A stretch of DNA of 64,000 nt from positions 1 to 64,000 of the forward strand of contig JAJYDT010000005.1 of the NCBI GenBank assembly GCA_021777335.1, given 5' to 3'. The notes below the pieces were generated by a model, which saw only the letters and a program-made list of their open reading frames with translations, did no database searches and was not told the DNA's origin. Both the position numbers and the translations under genes were made by a program. Below are positions 6,586-15,720 of this stretch, piece after piece; the stretch's first letter is position 1; each line of letters opens with the position of its first letter. The DNA comes from Pseudomonadota bacterium. GTDB lineage: Bacteria > Pseudomonadota > Gammaproteobacteria > Acidiferrobacterales > Acidiferrobacteraceae.

Positions 6586-8124
6586 ATGAACTGGGTCGCC
6601 CTCACGGTCTTCGTCGTGTTATTCGCCGCAGTCACGGTACTCGGGTTCATCGCGGCACGCTGGCGCAAAGGCGATCTCGGTCTATTGCAGGAATGGGGCC
6701 TCGGTGGCCGCCGGTTTGGCACCATCGTCACCTGGTTCCTCCTCGGCGGCGACCTCTATACCGCCTATACCTTCATTGCCGTGCCGGCGCTCGTTTTCGG
6801 GGCCGGTGCCATCGGTTTCTTCGGAATCCCTTATACCGTGATGGTTTATCCCTTTGTGCTGATCGTATTCCCGAGACTCTGGTCAGTCTCGCGCACACAT
6901 GGTTATGTCACCGCCGCGGACTTCGTGTCGGGCCGCTATGACAGCAACGGGCTCGCACTCGCTATTGCCTTTACGGGCCTGCTCGCCACCATGCCATATA
7001 TCGCGCTGCAACTGGCCGGTATCCAGGTGGTGATCGCGGCGATGGGTGTACGCGGGGACCTGCCTCTCGTTATCGCGTTCGCGATCCTTGCGGCGTACAC
7101 GTATACGAGCGGACTGCGCGCGCCAGCCCTGATCGCCGTGGTCAAGGACCTGATGATTTACATCACCGTGATTGCGGCCGCAATTGTCATCCCGGAACAG
7201 CTCGGAGGCTACGCCCATATCTTTGCAAGCATCCCGGCGGATAAGCTCGTGCTCGCGCGTCCAGGATCCGGAACAACCGGCGCCTACAGCGCGTATGGGA
7301 CGCTTGCATTGGGGTCGGCACTCGCGCTGTTTCTCTATCCACATGCAATCACAGGCGTCTTGAGCGCCAATAACCGCAGCGTCGTGCGGCGGAACACCGC
7401 AATATTGCCGGCCTACTCCCTGCTCCTCGGGATCATCGCGCTGCTCGGTTACATGGCCGTCGTGGCCGGGGTCTCAAAAATGCCGCAGTTCGCCTCCGAC
7501 TTCAAACACTACGGCCCGAATTTCGCCGTTCCGGCACTCTTTCTGAAGTCATTCCCCGCATGGTTCGCGGGTTTCGCGTTCGCCGCTATCGCAATCGGCG
7601 CGCTGGTACCGGCAGCGATCATGTCAATCGCAGCCGCGAGCCTCTATACGCGCAATATCCACCGGCCGTTCATTCGTCCCCGGTGCACGGATCGCGAGGA
7701 GACCGCTATCGCCAAGATCGTGTCCCTGGTCGTCAAGCTCGGCGCGCTCGCATTTATCGTCCTGCTGCCGCTCAAGTATATGATCCAGCTGCAGTTGCTC
7801 GGCGGAATCTGGATCCTTCAGACGCTCCCGGCAGTGATTCTCGGGCTGTATACCCGGCGTCTGCACCGCTGGGCATTGCTGGCCGGCTGGGCCACCGGCA
7901 TGGTAACCGGTACCCTCATGACCGCCTCGCTGCATTTCGCGACGACGATCTATCCGCTGCACGTGGGCGGGATGGTAATCCCGGCATACGCGGCGCTCTA
8001 TGCGCTGGTCCTGAATCTCGTAGTGTCCGGTGTCTTAAGCGTGGTTTTTCACACAGCAGGCATATCCGCAGGAAGCGACCAGACGGCACATAGTGATTAT
8101 CTTCAGCGCGGCGGTGTGGACTGA
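6586..8124 (+). CDS. mctP: Sodium:solute symporter, MctP-like monocarboxylate permease
   Basis: The 512-residue inner-membrane protein has about 13 hydrophobic segments and SSS-family features: LQEWGLGGRRFGTIVTWFLLGGDLYTAYTF near the N-terminus and GALVPAAIMSIAAASLYTRNI near residue 350. Together with the upstream DUF3311 gene this matches MctP-type permeases that take up lactate, pyruvate, acetate or similar acids with sodium or proton. Substrate cannot be read from sequence. GAGGG precedes the ATG. It converges on nuoN with about 110 bases between. Confidence 0.85.
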   Translation: MNWVALTVFVVLFAAVTVLGFIAARWRKGDLGLLQEWGLGGRRFGTIVTWFLLGGDLYTAYTFIAVPALVFGAGAIGFFGIPYTVMVYPFVLIVFPRLWSVSRTHGYVTAADFVSGRYDSNGLALAIAFTGLLATMPYIALQLAGIQVVIAAMGVRGDLPLVIAFAILAAYTYTSGLRAPALIAVVKDLMIYITVIAAAIVIPEQLGGYAHIFASIPADKLVLARPGSGTTGAYSAYGTLALGSALALFLYPHAITGVLSANNRSVVRRNTAILPAYSLLLGIIALLGYMAVVAGVSKMPQFASDFKHYGPNFAVPALFLKSFPAWFAGFAFAAIAIGALVPAAIMSIAAASLYTRNIHRPFIRPRCTDREETAIAKIVSLVVKLGALAFIVLLPLKYMIQLQLLGGIWILQTLPAVILGLYTRRLHRWALLAGWATGMVTGTLMTASLHFATTIYPLHVGGMVIPAYAALYALVLNLVVSGVLSVVFHTAGISAGSDQTAHSDYLQRGGVD

Positions 8125-8233
8125 GGCAACCGGCACACCGGGTTCATGACGCGACCGGGCGAGCGAAGAACGTGGCGCTACGCGGAGGATCGCACTGCGC
8201 ATCCAGGCATGCACGGATTCCGGAATGCGCGGA

Positions 8234-9664
8234 TCAGGGAAGACCCTGAATGGCACTGTGACAGAAAGCGATAATGGTCCCGATCCACGGGGTCAGCAAC
8301 AGCATACTGAGACCGTTCAGCCCGAAAAGGAACTTTCCATCGAGTGGCAGCACAAATGGCCGATCATCCTCGGGGGCATCAAAGTACATGACCTTGACCA
8401 CCCGGAGATAGTAATACGCGCCTACGACGGAAAAAAGCACAGCCGCCACGGCTAGCCAGATCAGATGGGCGTCCACCGCCGCTTGAATGACGGCGAGCTT
8501 GGCATAAAACCCGGCAGTCGGCGGGACGCCAGCCATTGCGAACATCAGCAAGAGCATGAGAAACGCAATCCACGGATTCCGCTGACTGAGCCCCTTGAGA
8601 TCATCAATGTATTCGATTTCGCGACCCGGTCCCGACAACAGCGCCACAAGCCCGAATGCACCCAGACTCATGACCGAGTAGATCAGCAGATAAAACAGCG
8701 CGTCAGCATAGCCTTCGCGGCCACCCGCAGCGAGGCCCAGGAGCGCGAACCCCATATGCGCGATCGCTGAATACGCAAGCATCCGTTTCAGGTTGGTCTG
8801 GGAGATCGCGACCACGTTGCCCACGCCCATCGACAGGAACGCTGCGATCACCAGCATCTCCCGCCAGGAAGGAGAAAGTGCCTGGAGACCCCCGACCAGA
8901 AGCCGGAGTATCAGCGCAAGCGCTGCGACCTTGGGTGCAGTGCCTATATAAAGTGTTACCACCGTTGGAGCGCCGTCGTACACATCCGGGATCCACATGT
9001 GAAATGGCACAGCGCCGATCTTGAACAAAAGCCCGACAATAACGAACACAAGCCCAAAGACCAAGACGATATTTCCGGGCGGCATAGCAGATATCGTGGA
9101 CGCCACCTTCGCGATTGACAGTGAGCCAGTGACGCCATAGAGCATCGACATCCCGTAAAGCAGCATGCCCGATGCGAGCGCCCCCAGAACGAAATATTTC
9201 ATGGCCGCCTCTGTTGCACGCGCCGAGTCCCGCTGAAACGCGACCATTGCGTAGAGGCTCAGCGCCATCAGTTCGAGTCCCAGGTACAGTGACAGGAAGT
9301 GTGCAGCCGAATTGATCACCATCATCCCGACGACACCGAACAATGCCAGCACGAAATATTCGGTCCGGTACATGTCCCGGTCGCTGAGATACCGCCGCGA
9401 GTAGACAAAAACCGCAACGACCAGCAGGCATATGGCAATATCCAGCAGGTCCGCCAGACGGTCCCTGACGAACATGCCATGCAGGGCAACGATGGGCGCA
9501 GCCTGCGCATCCCGGATAACCAAGGCAACCGTCGTGATCAGGGCGACCTGTGAGAGGACGTATACGACCGAGGTCCGGCGCTCGCCCACATACAGACCAA
9601 TCAGCAGAATTGCGCAGGTGGAGCCAAAAAGGAAAATCAGCGGGAGTGCGGGCATGAAGTTCAT
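8234..9664 (-). CDS. nuoN: NADH-quinone oxidoreductase subunit N
   Basis: The 476-residue antiporter-like membrane subunit of complex I has about 14 transmembrane helices. Family motifs seen are FFLSLYLGLELMALSLY-like text, GLLFKIGAVPFHMWIPDVYDGAPT (the conserved Lys-bearing helix) and LAYSAIAHMGFALLG. It forms one of three proton-pumping modules in the membrane arm. It is the last gene of the nuo operon, 23 bases after nuoM. Length is normal for the family. Confidence 0.97.
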   Translation of the reverse strand: MNFMPALPLIFLFGSTCAILLIGLYVGERRTSVVYVLSQVALITTVALVIRDAQAAPIVALHGMFVRDRLADLLDIAICLLVVAVFVYSRRYLSDRDMYRTEYFVLALFGVVGMMVINSAAHFLSLYLGLELMALSLYAMVAFQRDSARATEAAMKYFVLGALASGMLLYGMSMLYGVTGSLSIAKVASTISAMPPGNIVLVFGLVFVIVGLLFKIGAVPFHMWIPDVYDGAPTVVTLYIGTAPKVAALALILRLLVGGLQALSPSWREMLVIAAFLSMGVGNVVAISQTNLKRMLAYSAIAHMGFALLGLAAGGREGYADALFYLLIYSVMSLGAFGLVALLSGPGREIEYIDDLKGLSQRNPWIAFLMLLLMFAMAGVPPTAGFYAKLAVIQAAVDAHLIWLAVAAVLFSVVGAYYYLRVVKVMYFDAPEDDRPFVLPLDGKFLFGLNGLSMLLLTPWIGTIIAFCHSAIQGLP

Positions 9665-9687
9665 AAGGGGCTCGTCTCGCGTCCTAA

Positions 9688-11175
9688 TTAACCAAGTTTG
9701 CTCGCTGCGGCCTGCCTGACCAGATGTGCTACGGACTGATGCATGACATGGAGCAATGGACGCGGCCAGACACCGATCCCGAGCACCGCCACCGCCAGCA
9801 AGCCCAGCACCAGGCCTTCACGCAGCGTGATGTCCTTGAGTGCCTGAACCTTCGGGCTCGACGCGGTTCCGAAGATAACCCGCTTGTACATCCAGAGCGT
9901 ATAGGCCGCGCCCGTGATCAGGCTCGTAGCGGCGATAATCCCATACCAGGCGTTCGCCTTGAAAGCGCCCAGGATCACCAGGAATTCGCCGACAAATCCG
10001 GACGTGCCCGGCAACGCGGCGTTTGCCATCGCAAACAGCATCATGAACGCCGCGAATACCGGCATGCGACTCGCCACGCCCCCATAATCACTGATCTGCC
10101 GCGAGTGGAGACGATCGTACAGGACCCCGACACACAGAAACAGGGCACCTGAGACAAAACCGTGGGAGACCATCTGGGTAATCGCACCTTCCGCGCCGAG
10201 ACGACTGAATATGAACACACCAAGCGTCACGAATCCCATGTGGGCAATGGACGAATAGGCAATCAGCTTTTTCATGTCGTCCTGCACAAGTGCGACAAAC
10301 CCAATGTAGACAATCGCGATCAGCGACAGCGCAATCATGAGGCCTGAAAGCTCACGGCTTGCATCCGGCAGGATGGGCAACGAAAAGCGAAGAAACCCGT
10401 AGCCACCCATCTTCAGCATGATCGCCGCAAGCACGACCGAGCCACCCGTGGGCGCCTCCACATGAGCATCCGGAAGCCACGTATGTACGGGCCACATGGG
10501 GATCTTTACCGCAAATGCGAGCAGGAACGCGATAAACAGGAGAACCTGCTCTCTCATTCCTATCTTGAGCGAATACAGTGCCGAAATCTCGAACGTATGC
10601 GCCTGGAAATACAGATAGAGCAGCGCAACCAGCATCAAGACGGACCCGAGGAACGTGTACAGAAAAAACTTGATGGTTGCGTAGATCCGGTTGGGGCCAC
10701 CCCAGATGCCGATGATAAGGAACATCGGGATCAGCATCGCCTCCCAGAACACATAGAACAGGATGGCGTCCAGCGACGAGAATACACCAATCATCAGACC
10801 TTCCATGATCAGGAAGGCACCGAAGTATTGCGCGACGCGCCGCTGGATGACGCGCCATCCGGCAAGCACGACGAGCATGCCCGTGAAACTCGTCAACAGG
10901 ATCAGCGGCAGCGATATACCGTCAATCCCGAGGTGATAGTGGATGTTGAACGACGGTATCCACCGATAGCGCTCGACGAACTGCATCGCTGCAGTGCCCG
11001 CGTCGAATCCGATATAGAGCGGCAGGGTGAGCAGAAACGTGGCCACCGAGAATGCAAGGGCAAGCACGCGCGCTAACTGCGCCCGGTCATCGTTTCCGGC
11101 CATCAGGATGCCAACCCCGCCAGCGATCGGAATCCATATACACAGGCTCAGGATATGCGGAATCATCGTGCGCAC
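9688..11175 (-). CDS. nuoM: NADH-quinone oxidoreductase subunit M
   Basis: The 495-residue antiporter-like complex I subunit contains FYVFWEAMLIPMFLIIGIWGG, AVKIPMWPVHTWLPDAHVEAPT and KLIAYSSIAHMGFVTLG, all diagnostic of NuoM. It pumps protons in the membrane arm. The open frame begins with a GTG directly after the nuoL stop; an ATG three codons later (11166) is an equally good start. Translation is evidently coupled to nuoL. Confidence 0.97.
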   Translation of the reverse strand: MRTMIPHILSLCIWIPIAGGVGILMAGNDDRAQLARVLALAFSVATFLLTLPLYIGFDAGTAAMQFVERYRWIPSFNIHYHLGIDGISLPLILLTSFTGMLVVLAGWRVIQRRVAQYFGAFLIMEGLMIGVFSSLDAILFYVFWEAMLIPMFLIIGIWGGPNRIYATIKFFLYTFLGSVLMLVALLYLYFQAHTFEISALYSLKIGMREQVLLFIAFLLAFAVKIPMWPVHTWLPDAHVEAPTGGSVVLAAIMLKMGGYGFLRFSLPILPDASRELSGLMIALSLIAIVYIGFVALVQDDMKKLIAYSSIAHMGFVTLGVFIFSRLGAEGAITQMVSHGFVSGALFLCVGVLYDRLHSRQISDYGGVASRMPVFAAFMMLFAMANAALPGTSGFVGEFLVILGAFKANAWYGIIAATSLITGAAYTLWMYKRVIFGTASSPKVQALKDITLREGLVLGLLAVAVLGIGVWPRPLLHVMHQSVAHLVRQAAASKLG

Positions 11176-13137
11176 TCAGACATGCAGGAAAAATGTCATC
11201 AGGAGAAACAGTCCTGCGATGATGGCAAACGCATAATGGTAAATGAACCCGGACTGCAGGCGACGCATGCGCGCGGACACCCACCCAACGAGACGCGCAG
11301 TTCCGCCTACCATAAGGCCATCGATAATCTGGACATCACCGACCATCCATAGCGCCCGGCCAAGCGCGCGCGCGCCGCCGGCAAACACAAAATCATTGAA
11401 CTCGTCGAATCCGTACTTGTTTGTGAGGACCGTGTAAAGACCATGGAACCGGCGGCTGATGATGTCTGGCAGCCTGGGGGCGCGGATGTAAAGATACCAG
11501 GCGGAAGCGATACCCGCGGCCGCGAGATAGATGGGTGGCGACCTGAACGCGTTCAGAATGAATGGCCCCACCCCGTGGTATCGGCGTCCAATCTCCGACA
11601 GCACGTTGTCCCCCGGGCTCACAACAATCGAATTCCCGAAGAAGTGACCAAACAGCAAAGGCTTTATAAGCAGCATGCCGGCAACCGCCGCCGGGATGGC
11701 CAGCAGTACCAGCGGGACCGTGATTACCCACGGCGATTCGTGCAGATGCTCCCGGGTATGCTTGTCCATGCGCGGCTCGCCATAGAACACAAGGAAAAGC
11801 ATCCGGAACGTGTAGAGCGCGGTCACGAAAACGGCGGCCGTCAGCACCCAGTATGCGAAAGGGGCGCCGGTAATGTGCGCGGAATGCACCGCATCCAGGA
11901 TCATGTCCTTCGAGAAGAACCCGGAGAACGGGGGAATGCCCGCAAGCGCAAGCGACCCAACCCAGGTGCAGATGAATGTCACCGGCATGTAGCGCCTGAG
12001 TCCTCCCATGCGGCGCACATCCTGCTCGTGATGCATTGCGACGATCACTGATCCCGCGCTCAGAAAGAGCAGCGCCTTGAAAAATGCGTGCGTCACCAGA
12101 TGAAAGATGCTGGCCGCATAGGCTGACACACCGAGAGCCGCGGTCATATAGCCAAGCTGTGACAGGGTCGAATAGGCAATCACGCGCTTGATGTCATTCT
12201 GAACGACGGCGACAAATGCCATGAGGAGGCCGGTCAGTGCCCCGATCACCAGAACGACGCTGCGCGCCGCTGGCGACAGTTCAAAAAGCGGCGACATACG
12301 CGCCACCATAAAGATCCCCGCCGTTACCATCGTGGCGGCATGTATAAGGGCCGAAATCGGGGTCGGACCTTCCATCGAGTCCGGCAACCACACATGCAGG
12401 GGCATCTGTGCCGATTTCCCCATCGCGCCGACGAACAGCAGCAGACAAATGAGTGTCATCAGGTGCCACGATGTCCCCGGTACCATATGCACCATGCTTG
12501 CCGCCTTGGCCGGTGCCATCGTAAAGACCGTGGCATAGTCCAGGCTGCCAAAGTGCGTATAAATCGCCGCAATGCCGAGCACGAAACCGAAATCGCCGAC
12601 CCGGTTGACCAGAAACGCCTTGAGGCTCGCGTAGATCGCCGATTCCTTCGTGTGCCAGAACCCGATGAGCAGATAGGACACGAGCCCTACAGCCTCCCAC
12701 CCGAAGAACAGCTGAAGGAAGTTGTTGGCCATGACCAGCATGAGCATGGCGAACGTGAACAGAGATATATAGCTGAAGAAGCGCTGATACCCCGGATCGT
12801 CGCGCATATACCCGATGCTGTAGATGTGCACCATGAGCGACACGAAGGTCACAACCGTCATCATCAGCGCGCTCAGCGGGTCAATGAGGAACCCAACCGG
12901 CAACGACAGACGGCCTGCGGTAAGCCAGGTGTATACACTGCCATTGAAGGTATGCCCGGTGACCGTCCATGGCAGCACGACGGACACCGACAGCACGAAC
13001 GCAACGGCCACGCCGAGAATCGTCACAAGATGGGACGCCACGCGACCGATCTTCCAGCCGAACAGGCCTGAAACAACCGCGCCTGCCAGGCAGGCAAGCG
13101 GGATCGCGAGACAAACCTCCTGCATCGTTCCGTCCAC
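11176..13137 (-). CDS. nuoL: NADH-quinone oxidoreductase subunit L
   Basis: The protein of about 650 residues has the NuoL core: FFGWEAVGLVSYLLIGFW, GAMGKSAQMPLHVWLPDSMEGPTPISALIHAATMVTAG in order, and VIAYSTLSQLGYM. A long C-terminal amphipathic extension and final helix provide the lateral arm along the membrane domain. A GTG at 13137 lies 3 bases after the nuoK stop, and an ATG four codons on (13125) has GGACGGA before it; either may be used. It is the distal proton pump of complex I. Confidence 0.97.
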   Translation of the reverse strand: MDGTMQEVCLAIPLACLAGAVVSGLFGWKIGRVASHLVTILGVAVAFVLSVSVVLPWTVTGHTFNGSVYTWLTAGRLSLPVGFLIDPLSALMMTVVTFVSLMVHIYSIGYMRDDPGYQRFFSYISLFTFAMLMLVMANNFLQLFFGWEAVGLVSYLLIGFWHTKESAIYASLKAFLVNRVGDFGFVLGIAAIYTHFGSLDYATVFTMAPAKAASMVHMVPGTSWHLMTLICLLLFVGAMGKSAQMPLHVWLPDSMEGPTPISALIHAATMVTAGIFMVARMSPLFELSPAARSVVLVIGALTGLLMAFVAVVQNDIKRVIAYSTLSQLGYMTAALGVSAYAASIFHLVTHAFFKALLFLSAGSVIVAMHHEQDVRRMGGLRRYMPVTFICTWVGSLALAGIPPFSGFFSKDMILDAVHSAHITGAPFAYWVLTAAVFVTALYTFRMLFLVFYGEPRMDKHTREHLHESPWVITVPLVLLAIPAAVAGMLLIKPLLFGHFFGNSIVVSPGDNVLSEIGRRYHGVGPFILNAFRSPPIYLAAAGIASAWYLYIRAPRLPDIISRRFHGLYTVLTNKYGFDEFNDFVFAGGARALGRALWMVGDVQIIDGLMVGGTARLVGWVSARMRRLQSGFIYHYAFAIIAGLFLLMTFFLHV

Positions 13138-13140
13138 GGA

Positions 13141-13446
13141 TCAGCCTTTCAGGGTGTCGAGGTCTTCGACGTTGATCGTCGACCGGTTGCGGAACAGGAC
13201 GATCAGGATCGCCAGTCCTATGGCGGATTCAGCCGCGGCTACGGTCAATATGAAAAACACGAAGATCTGACCGGCGGGGTCATTGAGGTAACTCGAAAAC
13301 GCAACGAAATTCATATTCACCGCCAGAAGCATGAGCTCAATGGCCATCAGCAGGATCACGACGTTCTTCCGGTTCAGAAAAATCCCGACAACGCCGAGCG
13401 CGAACAGGATGGCACCGAGTATCAGATACTGCGACAGCGATATCAT
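13141..13446 (-). CDS. nuoK: NADH-quinone oxidoreductase subunit K
   Basis: This 101-residue protein with three transmembrane helices shows the NuoK pattern [21 protein letters not shown], then [21 protein letters not shown] with the conserved membrane Glu, and [20 protein letters not shown] with the second Glu. These acidic residues form part of the E-channel for proton translocation. It lies between nuoJ and nuoL with spacings of 31 and 3 bases. Confidence 0.97.
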   Translation of the reverse strand: MISLSQYLILGAILFALGVVGIFLNRKNVVILLMAIELMLLAVNMNFVAFSSYLNDPAGQIFVFFILTVAAAESAIGLAILIVLFRNRSTINVEDLDTLKG

Positions 13447-13477
13447 TTTTCCCCCTGTCTATCGCCCACGGACACTC

Positions 13478-14098
13478 TCAACCCTTTTTTTCCGAAGGCA
13501 TTCTGATAATGCGCAAACGATCACTCCGCTGTACGCGAACCTGTTCCGCTGGATTCTGGTACTTTGTCTCCGGACGCCGCCGCATGGTGAGCGCAATAGC
13601 TGCAATGATCGCGACGAGCAGGATGGCAGCTGCGATCTCGAACGGATAGACATACGTCGTATACAGCAGATCACCCAGCATCCGCGTATTGCTGAACGTT
13701 GCCCCATGCGCTTGCGGCACCGGGACCTTGGCCAGGCCAAAGCGGCGGGGGCCCAGGATGATCGCCATCTCCACGACCATGAGCGCGGCGACGATACCGC
13801 CTATCGGGAGATAGTCTCCAAATCCCTCGCGCAGCTCGGCGATGTTGATGTCCAGCATCATCACGACGAACAGAAACAGGACCATGACAGCACCGACGTA
13901 AACCAGCACCAGAACAATCGCAAGAAACTCCGCCTCAAGCAGGATCCAGAGACCAGCGGCACTGAAAAACGCGAGCACCAGCGCAAGCGCCGCCTTGACC
14001 GGATTGCGCACCGTGACGACCACCACAGCCGCGAGCACCAGTACTCCGGAAAAAAAATAAAATACAATCTGTTCAAATGTCACGGAGAACTCTATCAC
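13478..14098 (-). CDS. nuoJ: NADH-quinone oxidoreductase subunit J
   Basis: The 206-residue membrane protein has five hydrophobic segments. NPVKAALALVLAFFSAAGLWILLEAEFLAI and VYVGAVMVLFLFVVMML (third helix with the conserved Tyr-Val-Gly-Ala) are characteristic of NuoJ. The C-terminal tail after the last helix is long and basic. It contributes to the proton path next to NuoK and NuoH. The start ATG is at 14098, 63 bases after the nuoI stop. Confidence 0.96.
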   Translation of the reverse strand: MIEFSVTFEQIVFYFFSGVLVLAAVVVVTVRNPVKAALALVLAFFSAAGLWILLEAEFLAIVLVLVYVGAVMVLFLFVVMMLDINIAELREGFGDYLPIGGIVAALMVVEMAIILGPRRFGLAKVPVPQAHGATFSNTRMLGDLLYTTYVYPFEIAAAILLVAIIAAIALTMRRRPETKYQNPAEQVRVQRSDRLRIIRMPSEKKG

Positions 14099-14161
14099 CC
14101 ATTATTCATTCCACGGACGTACCGCAGGATTTTGGCAAAATGCCTCGCGATCACGGCACGG

Positions 14162-14650
14162 TCAGCGGTAGTGCGCATCTACCGCGCGATCGGCGGCAAT
14201 CTGCTTCTCGTACTTGTCACCCACGGCAAGCAGCATCTCTTTGGTATAAAGCAGATCCCCTCTGCGCTCCCCGTGGTAGTCAAATACCCGGGTCTCGACG
14301 ATCGCATCAACCGGGCATGACTCCTCGCAGAACCCACAGAAAATGCATTTGCTGAGGTCGATGTCGTAGCGCGTTGTGCGCCTGCTTCCATCGGCCCGTT
14401 CCGCCGATTCGATCGTGATCGCGACCGCCGGGCAAACAGCCTCGCATAATTTGCACGCGATGCAGCGCTCCTCCCCATTCGGATAGCGGCGCAATGCGTG
14501 CAACCCGCGGAACCGGGGGCTCTGGGGTGTGCGTTCATCCGGATACTGAATGGTGACCTTCGCGCCGAACAGGTGGCGTCCCGTCAGGAACATCCCCTTA
14601 ATAAGCTCGACCAGGAAAAAGCTATTCAGGTACCTCTTGAACGTCTTCAT
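14162..14650 (-). CDS. nuoI: NADH-quinone oxidoreductase subunit I
   Basis: The 162-residue peripheral-arm subunit carries two [4Fe-4S] ferredoxin motifs: [12 protein letters not shown] and [12 protein letters not shown]. These hold clusters N6a and N6b, which hand electrons toward N2 in NuoB. The N-terminal amphipathic helix ([19 protein letters not shown]) docks on the membrane. It sits between nuoH and nuoJ, 20 bases after nuoH. Confidence 0.97.
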   Translation of the reverse strand: MKTFKRYLNSFFLVELIKGMFLTGRHLFGAKVTIQYPDERTPQSPRFRGLHALRRYPNGEERCIACKLCEAVCPAVAITIESAERADGSRRTTRYDIDLSKCIFCGFCEESCPVDAIVETRVFDYHGERRGDLLYTKEMLLAVGDKYEKQIAADRAVDAHYR

Positions 14651-14670
14651 GGGTCGAATTTATCCCCGGC

Positions 14671-15720
14671 TCAATGGAAAAGATAGCCCCAAGGGGTAAA
14701 AAACCGGACGGTACCGATGACCCCGATCCACACAAGGGTGATCGGGATCAGTACCTTCCAGCCAAGACGCATGATCTGATCGTACCGGTAACGCGGGAAA
14801 GTGGCGCGAAACCAGATGAAGAAAAACAGCATGGTGCTCACCTTGATCAGGAACCATGCGAGCGGCGGTACCCAGGTAAACGGGATCACCGCGACCGGTG
14901 GCAACCAGCCGCCCAGGAAAAGCACCGTGGTAAGCGCTGAAACCAGAATCATATTGGCGTACTCGGCAAGAAAAAACACCGCGAACGCCATCCCTGAATA
15001 TTCGACATGAAAACCGGCAACGATCTCCGACTCGCCCTCGGCAACGTCGAAGGGCAACCGGTTGGTTTCCGCCACACCGGAGATAAAGTACACGAGAAAC
15101 AGCGGGAAAAGTGGCAGAAAATACCAGTCCCAGAAACCGGTCCCCTGCTGGTGTAGCACAATATGGCGCAGATTCAGGGTGCCGGACGCCATCACCACAC
15201 CGACCAGCGCGAATCCCATGGCAATCTCATATGCGACAATCTGCGCCGCTGACCTGAGCGAGCCCAGGAATGCGTATTTCGAATTGGACGCCCAGCCGGC
15301 GATCACCACGCCGTAGACGCCCATTGACGTAATCGCCATGGCGAAAAGCAGCCCCGCGTTGACATTGGCGAGTACAAGATGGTTCGTAAACGGAATCACG
15401 GCCCAGGCGACGAGAGCGGGAGCAATGGACAGCACTGGGGCAATCACGAACAGCGCCTTGTTCGCGCCTGTTGGAATGATAATCTCTTTCATCAGCAGCT
15501 TGAGTGCGTCCGCGATTGGCTGTAGCCAGCCCGCAGGACCTACCCGGTTCGGGCCGATACGGGCCTGCATGTAGCCGATGATCTTGCGCTCGGCGAACGT
15601 CAGATAAGCCACCGACAACATGAGCGGGATCGTGATGGCGACAATCTTTGATAGGTTCAGTAGCAAAATCCGGCTCCACCCGGGCAGCGATCCCCAGAGC
15701 GAGAACCAGGCGGCGATCAT
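14671..15720 (-). CDS. nuoH: NADH-quinone oxidoreductase subunit H
   Basis: The 349-residue membrane subunit has about eight helices. Diagnostic text: [20 protein letters not shown] near residue 45, [13 protein letters not shown], and [26 protein letters not shown] with the conserved acidic loop lining the quinone cavity. It couples quinone reduction to the membrane pumps. Its ATG overlaps the end of nuoG by four bases (15717-15720). Confidence 0.97.
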   Translation of the reverse strand: MIAAWFSLWGSLPGWSRILLLNLSKIVAITIPLMLSVAYLTFAERKIIGYMQARIGPNRVGPAGWLQPIADALKLLMKEIIIPTGANKALFVIAPVLSIAPALVAWAVIPFTNHLVLANVNAGLLFAMAITSMGVYGVVIAGWASNSKYAFLGSLRSAAQIVAYEIAMGFALVGVVMASGTLNLRHIVLHQQGTGFWDWYFLPLFPLFLVYFISGVAETNRLPFDVAEGESEIVAGFHVEYSGMAFAVFFLAEYANMILVSALTTVLFLGGWLPPVAVIPFTWVPPLAWFLIKVSTMLFFFIWFRATFPRYRYDQIMRLGWKVLIPITLVWIGVIGTVRFFTPWGYLFH